Below, one piece after another: positions 23,583 to 32,291 of a stretch of DNA of 64,000 nt (the first letter of the stretch is position 1; each line of letters opens with the position of its first letter). The notes below the pieces were generated by a model that saw only the letters and a program-made list of their open reading frames with translations, did no database searches and was not told the origin of the DNA. This DNA comes from Elmis aenea. Lineage: Eukaryota > Arthropoda > Insecta > Coleoptera > Elmidae. Location of the stretch: contig OX393583.1 of assembly GCA_947652605.1 (NCBI GenBank), positions 5,683,222-5,747,221 on the forward strand. The letters run 5' to 3'. The position numbers were made by a program, and so were the translations under genes.

Positions 23583-24300
23583 AAATCTTTTATCATTATT
23601 TTTTTTAATCATTTCCACAGAAGTGGTCTTCTTTCGGGTTCCTGTACTGTGACCTATTGGTCTATTGTATCTTCTGGTGATAGCCCCTTACAGGAGTCCT
23701 ATGTTTTTGAAATACTCCAGGGTGTTTTCCTCAACTCTTCTTGTTTAGTTTTTCCATCCCTAGAAGTCTACGCCGACGGAGGGTGAATCCTTTACACTGG
23801 TATAGTACGTGAAGAGGAGTTGCTTCTTCTTCACCACATCCTCTGCATATATCGGTTTCTAAGAGACCTATTATGCAGAAGTGTTTGTTTAGCCCACAGT
23901 GTCCTGTGGTTGCTCCCATGTCTGCTCTGCTCATCCTGAGCATTTCTTCTGTCTTTTCTTTTGAGACCATTGACAGGGTAGTCTTAGAATGGGCTTGTCC
24001 TGCAACTTTTTCCAATGAGCATTTTGCCCCTGTATTAATAAGTCATTAAGACACCGCTTGGCTGTTCCATAGGATGTACCAACTGCGGGTTCTGATCCGA
24101 AGAAAGGCGTCTCGTTGCCAATTTTGGCTAGGCGATCTGCCTTCTCATTCCTTGGTATATTAGTGTGCCCTGGGCACCATACCAGTTTAAGATTATTCCT
24201 GCTTCATAGCACTTTAAGTGCCCGGATGCAGTCCCGAACAAGTCCTAAGTTTACTGCCGACGAGCCAAGAGCTTTAACGGCGCTTGGCTGTCGGACACCA
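23583..24300 (-). mobile_element. 5'-truncated LINE, RNase H to 3' end
   Basis: Minus strand: an RNase H piece with LVWCPGHTNIPRNEKADRLA then FFGSEPAVGTSYGTAKRC, and a C-terminal block GHCGLNKHFCIIGLLETDIC with CRGCGEEEATPLHVL. TTTATCATTATTTT occurs near both edges (about 23597 and 24309) and is probably the target-site duplication. It is the same family as 23155-23547 and 6260-6690. Confidence 0.8.
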
Positions 24301-24631
24301 TGAAAATTCATTTATCATTATTTTGTCATAGTAGAAACATTTTTGATTTCTGAACATGAAACATTTTTAACCTTTGGTTAATTAAACCATAGCTTTTTGC
24401 TCTAAATAGTAATTCCGAAATTAAGTGCCCACATATTGGGTAAAAAGCGTTAATTTTAAAATTCTCCTACTTTGGATTTGTCCCGTTTTTTTTTTCTAAA
24501 TACAAAGTGCCTATTTAGGACGGTTTTTATGTTAAAACTTTGGTGTAGTTACTGATTCATAAAGATTATGATATTAGGTGGCTAAGTTTGCTTCGAAAAC
24601 TTGTTTATCTAACTTTTTTTTCTTGTTCTAG

Positions 24632-24770
24632 GGAAGACATGGAGAAAGTTAATATAACATTTCACGACAATGGCACAGTGTCATACCAGCATAAGAAAAT
24701 TCTTCAATTTGTTCCTGAAATGTCTGTTAATCAACATATGAAATTAACAGTTCCCAATATTCCTTTACTT
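24632..24770 (+). CDS. Scavenger receptor exon a
   Basis: Acceptor AG at 24630-24631 after a pyrimidine-rich tract; donor GTAAGT at 24771. The first base completes an upstream codon, so at least one coding exon lies further 5'. Encodes EDMEKVNITFHDNGTVSY onward to VPNIPLL, the start of the CD36 beta core. Confidence 0.9.
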
Positions 24771-27700
24771 GTAAGTTATTTAGTGGTTATTATTTTGATA
24801 TCATAATTTTGTTGTGTGGGAATTTATTAATTAAGGACTGATATAAAGTAGGGTGACTTTGGGTGTGAATTTTAATTAATAAATCAACCTTTTTCGAAGC
24901 CAAATTTTCGATTTTTAAACCTTTAATTTCTAAAAATTAGTAGAGCAAAATTATATTAACACAATATTTTTACCAAATTTTCAAATCATTAGTGTGATCG
25001 TGGAATTGGATATTTAAACATCAGATTTGCCTTTTTTAAGCCAATTGATTAGTTTTTAAAACTTTAAATTATTAAATTTGGTTAAGTAAAATTATATCTT
25101 CTGAGTATAACTAATAAAATTGCAAAAATTTGAGCTATAATTACAATTCTGTAATTGTCTAATTTTTGCTACTACTATATTCTACGTTTTGTAAGAAAAT
25201 ACCCCGTTAATGTGTTTTTCCTTTCAGACCCTTGCCGGAATGTCCAATTCCATGGGCTACTTCCTCCAAAAAACAATTTCTTTTGTTCTCAACGTTGGTG
25301 GATTTCAACCTTTCGTCACAATAACCGCGGACGAACTGGTATTCGGATACGATGATAAATTGGTAGCTTTGGCCCATCAGTTTTACCCCAAATACAAAAG
25401 ACCCATGGAAAAAATGGGTTTATTAATTAAGGTAAAAAAAAACCGCCTTCAAGTAGATAAACTCATTCATTTATTTCTTTTTCCACATACAAATCCTGTA
25501 CCACTTCAACATGTATTTCATTTGTTATTTTTCGGTAACAGCTTTGTTTTTTTTTTTACAGAGAAACGGCACTCTAGACGAAGTCCAGACTATTTTTACT
25601 GGTGATAATGGTTTTGAGAATTTTGGACTATTAAATAAAGTAAATGGTTTAGACAGACTGCCTCACTGGCTAGAAAGACCTTGCTCGGATATTAGTGCGA
25701 GCGAAGGTTCTTTTTTCCCTCCTAGAGATGTCACTAAATCCGATATAGTACACATTTACGATAAGGATTTGTGTCGCACGATGCCATTGCAGTACAGACG
25801 GACGGTTTACAAACAAGGTTCGTATATAATAAGCCTGAAAAATGCATCAGAGCACTTGAAAGTGTCTTCTTCTTCGTAATCGAATTGTATTGTACCTTTC
25901 GGGGTCGAGGTGTATTTTACTGGTGCTTGATTGTGTTTCCCAACACATAGTTGGCTTATTTATCCCTTGCTCGACCTCGTAAGGAGCTTCTTGGGATATT
26001 TTTTCGGAACACAGATTGAATAACATGGGCACATCTTGTATCCTTGTCTAACCCTTCGTTGTATAGCTACGCTCTCAGTGTTAAGTTCCTTCTACCTTGA
26101 TGTTTGCACTCTGGTTCCAATAAAGGTGTCCAATAATCCGAATAACCTTTTCGTCAACGCCATTTTCTTTAAGAATGTCTTCAATTTTGAGTGTTGAACT
26201 GAATCGAATGCCTTATAGTAATCTATAAAGCATTAATTCATTAGAATTATAAACCACAATGGGCTATAAGTGTCCCCTTGTCTTTCAAATTTATGGGAAC
26301 GACTGTTGGTCTACTAAATACTTTTAGAGTAAATTATATGTCACCCTAAAGTGTAAGCGTAGATACGCGTGCTAAAAGCGTGTGTCAACGCCTATGAGAT
26401 TATTATTTTAGGTATATCCGCTGGATTGTACACAGCTGCAGATACCATATTTGAAAGCGTTAACAAGGAGCCCAATAACAAATGCTTTTGTCCTGGACAC
26501 GAGTTCTGCCCCCCAAAAGGACTCCAAAATATAAGTCCTTGCCAATATGGTACGTAGAGACAGCTAAAATAATGAAGTACACTTTCATAAATGCTAGATT
26601 TATGCCAGTAATTCGTTCATTATGCGTTTAATTAAAAAAACGTTAGCCTTTTTTCAAAGGACGTCTTGTAGCTTATTTTGTAAAAGTTTTGTTTCAAATC
26701 ACTACAAACAAAAACTCTTGAAACATTTCTCTAGTGTTTAAATTTTTTTATTGTCGTTAGATGCACCTGTATATGCATCTTTTCCTCACTTCTACAACGC
26801 AGATCCTGAACTGAGCCGACCGTTCGAGGGATTAAAGCCCATAAGAGAAAAACACGAAACCTATTTTAAAATACAGCCCGTAAGTTATAATTTTTAAGGC
26901 GCCCGTATGCGTTTTTATTCGCAATTTTTGTTCTCTTCAGAAATTGGGTGTTCCACTAGAGGGTAAAGTCAGGGTGCAACTGAATTTAAAAGTAGATAGC
27001 GCTTCCAACATCGCATCCGTTGCAGATTTTCCGAGTATCATTTTCCCCATCATGTGGTTGGAAGAGGTGAGTTACACACTTTATATTATAATTTAACGAT
27101 TTGTGTGAAGATAGCCCGTGGTTCCTAGCCTCGGTTTGTGTCTTTGCTAAGTGTATGCATGGCCCGGCAAATAAGTTAAATGGAAAGTTATTTATCGTTT
27201 CGTCGATAACAAAAAGAGATTTGTTTATGATATTTGCAGGGGATATGTAAAATACTTTTATCTAAGGGGTGGTACATACCAAAGTCATTGCCTGCCCTTT
27301 AGAGACCCAACCCACGCATATAACCATATGTTATATACATTATCAGTAAAAAAGTAAATATAATTAATTATTTTCTAGATAACGGAAAAAGATTCTTTCA
27401 TGAAATTTTGCAGGGGATATGTAAAATACTTTTATCTAAGGGGTGGTACATACCAAAGTCATTGCCTGCTCTTTAGAGACCCATCCCACGCATATAACCA
27501 TATGTTATATACATTACTAGTAAAAAAGTAAATATAATTAATTATTTTCTCGTTTACGGAAAAAGATATAATAATATGCGTTGGACGGGTCCCTGAAGGG
27601 CGGGCAATGACTTTGGTATGTAGCATCCCTTAGACAAAAGTACTTTACATATCCCCTGCAAATTTCATGAAAGAATCTTTTTCCGTTATCGTGAAAATAA

Positions 27701-30700
27701 TTAATTATATTTACTTTTTTACTGATAATGTATATAACATATGGTTATATGCGTGGGATGGGTCTCTAAAGGGCAGGCAATGACTTTGGTATGTTCCACC
27801 CCTTAGATAAAAGTATTTTACATATCCCCTGCAAATTTCATGAAAGAATCTTTTTCCGTAAACGAGAAAATAATTAATTATATTTACTTTTTTACTGATA
27901 ATGTATATAACATATGGTTATATGCGTGGGATGGGTCTCTAAAGGGCAGGCAATGACTTTGGTATGTACCACCCCTTAGATAAAAGTATTCTACATATCC
28001 CCTGCAAATTTCATGAAAGAATCTTTTTCCGTAAACGAGAAACTAATTTTTTACTTTTTTACTTATAATGTTTATAACATTTTTGATTCCGCCAAGGACG
28101 GGCAGGCAATGGCTTTTGCATAAACTACCCTCTAGATAAAGATATTGTACATATCCCCTGCAAATATCATAAACAAATCTCTTTTTGTTATCGACGAAAC
28201 GATAAATAACTTTCCATTTAACTTATTTGCCGGGCCGTGCATACGCTTAGCAAAGATACAAACCGAAGCTAGGAACCACGGGCTATCTTCACACAAATAA
28301 TTTAACGAACGTTGTTATATATATAACAAAAATAAAAGCATGTAAACTAAAAGAGAAAGAGATACAACAAAACTTTCAAGATTATATAAAAACTTAGAAG
28401 CAAAAGCGCGAAGGGGATGAACAAGGACAGGATTTGGAGCATTTATGGATAGGTTTCAAAAGACTTATTCTCGTCTGCCGAAAGGGCATGTGGGACAATG
28501 AAACAGTGTAATGGAAATAATAGGAAACAAACTGCCTTGTGGACCGAAGAAGGCAAAAGAGAAGTAAGGGAAAAGAAAAGACTATGGAAAAAATACCTGA
28601 CAACAAGCAAACCAACAGATTACGAAAAATATAAACAGAGAAGAGGCGAAACGGACTGTGCTAGAAGCAAAAGCAGACTTGGGAGAACTTTGGGAAAAGA
28701 ATGGTAGAGCATTATGCGAGCAAACAAAAGCTTTTCTAAAAGATATTAAAAACCCTAAGACAAGATAAAAACATTAAAGCAAATAATGGATAAACAGGGA
28801 AAAATACTGGCAACAGAAAAATAAATTATCGAAAGATGGGGAAATTATTTTAAGGAGTTATTGTAATAAATGACGGGGAAGAAGAGCAATGGCAGGAGGA
28901 ATACGAAACAATTGAACAAGAATATGAACAAGAAATAACCGAAGATGAGTTCGATAGAGCGATACATAAAATGAAAATTGGAAATGCAGCAGGGCATGAT
29001 GGCGTTTTACCTGAAATGATTAAGCACATGGGAGTAGATGGAAAGAAAATGCTGCTAAGAATAGTAAATAAAGCATGGCAGGAAAAAGATATTCCAAAGG
29101 ACTGGGAGGTATCTGTTATACAGGGTGTCCCAATTATACACCGCCAAAAAGTAGGTGCATATTCCTGAGTGAAAATGATGACCATTTGCCAAATATTTTG
29201 TTATCCAAAAATGCTTCCTTTCAAAGTTAGAGGCCTCCAAAGTTGCAAGAAAAAAAAAAACAAAAAATCGAATACGTCCTATCTGTTTAAGCTAGAGCTA
29301 TCAAACTTGGCCGAAATGTTAAGTTGTTTCCCATTGACTTTGTGGGATAATTAGAAAGAAAACACGTAATTGGAAGTATGATTTATAGTCAGGTCACCCG
29401 CTTACCATCTTCAGAATTTTTTTCAAGCATGACATTAGCCAACTAAGTTTAGTAAAAAAAATTTTTGAGGTGTATAAACAGAGTTTGTCGATGCATCTTT
29501 AGCGCTAATTTTATCGAAAACGGCTACGTTTACAGCAAAAAACAAAGAGGGACGAATATTTTCCTCTTAAGTTGTACTTTCTTATGGACGAATGACATTT
29601 TCAATTTTATTCCAGAGAAAAAAAATCTGAAGATGGTAAGCGGATTGCCTGACTATAAATCATACTTCCAATTACGTGTTTTCTTTCTAATTATCCCACA
29701 AAGTCAATGGGAAACACCTACACATTTCGGCCAAGTTTGATAGCTCTAGCTTAAACGGCTAGGACGTATTCGATTTCTTGATTATTTTTTCTTGCAACTT
29801 TGGAGGCCTCTAACTTTGAAAGGAAACATTTTCGGATAACAAAATATTTGACAAATGGTCATCATTTTCACTCAGGAATATGCACCTACTTTTTGGCGGT
29901 GTATTATTGGGACACCCTGTATTAACGCTATTCAAGACTGGCGCTAGTAAAAAATGAGAAAACTATAGAGGTATATATCTACTTGTGTAGTAGAAAATAA
30001 TATGAAATAGTTTTGGAGGAGTGATCAAGGAAACATTTCGAAAGAAATTTGGAAAAGTCGCAATGTGGCTTTAGACCTGGTAGACGCACGCAGGATCTAA
30101 TTTTTACGTTAAGACAGTTAATTGAAAAAACAATGGAACATTCAAATATGTGTTCTTGTGCTTTATCGATCTTTCTAAAGCCTTCGTTAGATTGCCAAGG
30201 GAAAAGATCTGGAAGATATTGAAACAAAGTAGAGTGCGAGAAGGATTATTAAACGCCATCAAGAGTGTATATAAGAGTAATAGAAATTATGTGCGAACTC
30301 ATAACAGCAGTTCCCAGAAATTTATAACAACAGTGGGAGTAAGACAAGAAGGCACCTTAAGACTACTACTCTTTATAATTCTTAAGGATAAAATAATTAA
30401 AGAATGTAAGCAAAACACAAAGAAAGCCTATTGGGGTTGGAATAAACTAAAACCAATATCCTTAACAGAATAAGCCTTTGCAGATGATGTGGTGCTATTA
30501 GCTAAAAGCGAAAAGGACTTGCAATTCAACCTAGACATATGGGCGGATACATTAAGTATGTAGATATAATATGAATATGAATGTAATAAAGACAAAGGTT
30601 ATGGTTATAGCAAAAAACTAGGTAAACTATTTAGTAATCTGTCCTCGTATCTGTTTAATTAACAATCATCAGATGAATGTTTTAAATGCTAAAGTAATAC

Positions 30701-31015
30701 GTTTTGTTCCAGGGTATAGACGAGCTAAGCCCATCCATCAGGAGATGGGTTTATCTGGCGACAACGTTTTCGGACATTGCATGTCCTTTTGTCACCTACG
30801 GTTTCATATTTACAGGGACGTGCGTCCTTATCGGCGTCATCATAAACGCCTACAAATCTTTGGTGTTCACTAAAGAAACCATAGAAATTGGAATGAGGTC
30901 GCTGCGGCGGCATGGCAGTCTGATAGTCCATCAGGCTCACCACCACACCATTCTAAGAGATAGTTACGTTTTACTAAATACGATACCTGCGGAAGCTAGA
31001 CATGATAGTGTATGA
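24632..31015 (+). CDS. CD36-family class B scavenger receptor (debris buster-like), 3' seven coding exons
   Basis: Exons: 24632-24770, 25228-25431, 25562-25817, 26412-26549, 26761-26879, 26941-27066, 30713-31015, all with AG/GT boundaries and compatible phases. The protein is a two-pass membrane receptor with a large lumenal/extracellular lipid- or lipoprotein-binding ectodomain; family members sit at the plasma membrane or on endosomes/lysosomes. Seen: FHDNGTVSYQHKKILQFVPE, ADELVFGYDDKL, LDRLPHWLERPCSDI, GSFFPPRDVTKSDIVHIYDK, GLQNISPCQY, EKHETYFKIQPKLGVPLEGK and VFPIMWLEE-like FPIMWLEE, then the C-terminal membrane helix. The cytoplasmic tail (SLRRHGSLIVHQ, LRDSYVLL) resembles Drosophila dsb. 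The N-terminal exons (first membrane helix, FNWTN region) were not found, so the annotated gene is incomplete at its 5' side. The orthology is from memory of the family. Confidence 0.93.
25228..25431 (+). CDS. Scavenger receptor exon b
   Basis: AG at 25226-25227, donor GTAAAA at 25432; 68 complete codons, phase 0 at both ends. Encodes AGMSNSMGYFLQKTISFVLN and ADELVFGYDDKLVALAHQFY, the helical apex region of the ectodomain. Confidence 0.92.
25562..25817 (+). CDS. Scavenger receptor exon c
   Basis: AG at 25560-25561 after a long T tract. The donor is the weaker GTTCGT at 25818, splitting a glycine codon. Encodes NGTLDEVQTIFTGDNG through GLDRLPHWLERPCSD and DKDLCRTMPLQYRRTVYKQ. Several conserved cysteines are present. 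Confidence 0.9.
25890..26300 (-). pseudogene. LINE RT fragment in receptor intron
   Basis: Minus-strand frames give YKAFDSVQHSKLKTFLKK and LFGLLDTFIGTRVQTSR, the RT block with the KAFDSV motif, followed by a degraded RQG region. It lies antisense to the receptor gene. Confidence 0.65.
26412..26549 (+). CDS. Scavenger receptor exon d
   Basis: AG at 26410-26411, donor GTACGT at 26550. The exon begins by completing the glycine codon left by exon c and ends one base into the next codon. Encodes the cysteine-rich part: NNKCFCPGHEFCPPKGLQNI then SPCQY, whose cysteines form disulphides in CD36 proteins. Confidence 0.92.
26761..26879 (+). CDS. Scavenger receptor exon e
   Basis: AG at 26759-26760, donor GTAAGT at 26880. 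Encodes DAPVYASFPHFYNADPELSR and EGLKPIREKHETYFKIQP, among the most conserved CD36 segments. Confidence 0.94.
26941..27066 (+). CDS. Scavenger receptor exon f
   Basis: AG at 26939-26940, donor GTGAGT at 27067; 42 codons, phase 0. Encodes KLGVPLEGKVRVQLNLKVDS through FPSIIFPIMWLEE. The following intron (about 3.6 kb) is filled with transposable elements. Confidence 0.94.
27100..28297. mobile_element. MULE-like foldback element with 11-bp target-site duplication
   Basis: A 1198-bp element begins TTTGTGTGAAGATAGCCCGT and ends with the inverted copy. TAATTTAACGA is present on both sides (27089-27099 and 28298-28308). Duplications of 9-11 bp are typical of Mutator-like elements. Both arms contain tandem sub-repeats of about 173 bp (landmark CAGGGGATATGTAAA): two in the left arm (27238, 27412), and inverted ones on the right at 27653, 27826, 27999 and a shorter one at 28155. 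No transposase is visible. It sits 33 bp after the donor of exon f. Confidence 0.88.
28340..30640 (+). pseudogene. LINE (RTE-like) in receptor intron, split by a MITE
   Basis: Pieces follow LINE order on the plus strand: a pre-RT linker with KKRLWKKYLTTSKPTDYEKY (28560-28640); the RT start MKIGNAAGHDGVLPEMIKHM (28971-29030) and KDIPKDWEVSVI (to 29120); then, after the MITE 29121-29919, LFKTG, a CGFRPGRRTQDLIF-type block (30055), CFIDLSKAF, VGVRQEGTL, and AFADDVVLLAKSEKDLQFNL (30475-30530). It is the same family as 4790-5985. Frameshifts and stops are present. It lies in sense orientation within the last receptor intron. Confidence 0.85.
29121..29919. mobile_element. Foldback MITE (Tc1/mariner-type ends), TA duplication
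   Basis: 799 bp beginning CAGGGTGTCCCAATTATACA and ending with the inverted copy, with TA on each side (29119-29120, 29920-29921). The arms are about 300 bp (29121-29424 and about 29617-29919) around a loop of about 190 bp. No transposase. A truncated sibling lies at 19334-19839. Confidence 0.92.
30713..31015 (+). CDS. Scavenger receptor last coding exon
   Basis: AG at 30711-30712, stop TGA at 31013-31015. Encodes GIDELSPSIRRWVYLATTFS, a hydrophobic helix (TYGFIFTGTCVLIGVIINAY) that is the C-terminal membrane anchor, and a basic cytoplasmic tail with MRSLRRHGSLIVHQAHHH and LRDSYVLLNTIP. Confidence 0.94.
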   Translation, partial: GIDELSPSIRRWVYLATTFSDIACPFVTYGFIFTGTCVLIGVIINAYKSLVFTKETIEIGMRSLRRHGSLIVHQAHHHTILRDSYVLLNTIPAEARHDSV

Positions 31016-31091
31016 CAGTTGTTAGTCTGATTTTGTTTGTTCTATAGTTAGGATAAAATTGTTGGACGTGCCTTGAGTAACACAACGCGGG

Positions 31092-31097
31092 AATAAA
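31092..31097 (+). promoter_or_regulatory. Candidate poly(A) signal of the scavenger receptor
   Basis: AATAAA lies 77 bp after the stop codon of the last receptor exon. Confidence 0.5.
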
Positions 31098-31489
31098 ATT
31101 GAGGCAGCACGGGCCTGCTCAATTTGTGAGTAAATAAATCTTCATCCATTTCAGAGACAACTTAAATATTTGCAAGATTTCTTTTAAGTATTCAAAACTT
31201 TATATAGTTTATTCAAAAACTAGTTAAAATATGATTTATAGCTGTTTAATTTTCAAAAGACGTTCCAATTGTTTTTGGCAAAAAATTCGAAAGTTGTACA
31301 ATTCATTGCATTGTTTGTAAAAAAATTTAATACACCTTAAGGAAGACATATTTAAAAAAGTATATTCAGAAGGCAATTAATATAGTTGAAAAAAGTGATT
31401 TTAAAAAAAAATTGAAAGTGTTGACTCTTGCAGTTTTTACTGGCAAAAATCGAAAGAGGTGTGTATAAGTATGTTAAACACACCCCTAG

Positions 31490-32170
31490 AAATAAATGTC
31501 CAAGATAAATTCATAAAAATAGGGGAAAAACTGAAAAGATGAATAATAAAGGAAATTTTTACGATCGCGTTTGCTATGCAACCGACAGAATAAAATCGAA
31601 GCTCTTCTATTTGCCAATGCGCGCATCCTTTGCAAGTAAAATGGTGCAAAGTTTTTGAAAAAATCTTATACATTTCCGGAGAAAAACGCGAAAAACGAGG
31701 CCCTTGTCAAAACGGTTTTCCCTATGTTAAACGCCTATGCAAGTCGCATAGATTTAGTTAAACAACTTCTCAAATCATAGCGCTTTTGCAGGGGTTTCGT
31801 TTTTGACGTTTTTCTCCGGAACCGTTTAAGATTTGTTCAAAAAAATTGCACCATTTTACTTGCAGAGGGATGCGCGAATTGGTGAATAGAAGAATTTCGA
31901 TTTTATCTCTGACGGTTTCATGGCCAACGCGATCGCAAAATTTTCTTTTATCATTCAACTTCTCAGTTTTTCCCTATTTTTCCGAAGGAAATGGCCATTG
32001 GCACGTATAACTCTGCAAAACATTTGGTTTTGATGTTCTTGATGCTACAGCCTTGATTAGATTCTGGCAACAAAATATCGTGACCTTCCCTGGTCAGCAA
32101 AAGTAACACCAGGGAGAAATTACCCATAACTAAAGTAACAGGAAAAATTTTACAAGAAAAAAATAAACAC
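31490..32170. repeat. Inverted repeat, probable foldback element
   Basis: The stretch 31490-31730 (with CGATCGCGTTTGC and CCGGAGAAAAACGCG) is repeated in inverted orientation at about 31790-32010. A related copy of one arm lies at 21180-21500. Ends and target duplication were not identified. Confidence 0.65.
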
Positions 32171-32291
32171 ATTCGAAATTTCACACTGAAGCAATGTCAA
32201 GATTTTTTCAAGTTTGAGCTTCACATTTTTGTTTAAATTATTATTTAAAGTTTGATGCTACTATTCTTTGCAATAATTACAAAGTCGTATA

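Larger units (their letters stand above)
22786..24420 (-). pseudogene. hAT transposase C-terminal region, split by two LINEs
   Basis: The minus-strand segment 22995-22786 reads LRIYLTLPTSDATGEHSFSV then LKRIKNYPSS and EKINSLTLLCIKQ. This is the hAT C-terminal dimerisation signature, as in the ZMYM1-like group (usual: LP.S.A.GERSFS.LK.IK.YLRS.M...RL..L). Upstream, 23150-23016 gives FNEEIHHFYNLVLNNTK and DDFDEFVINNHMVL. A weak continuation lies at about 24420-24320. Two LINE fragments (23155-23547 and 23583-24300) are inserted in it. Frameshifts and stops show it is dead. Confidence 0.65.
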
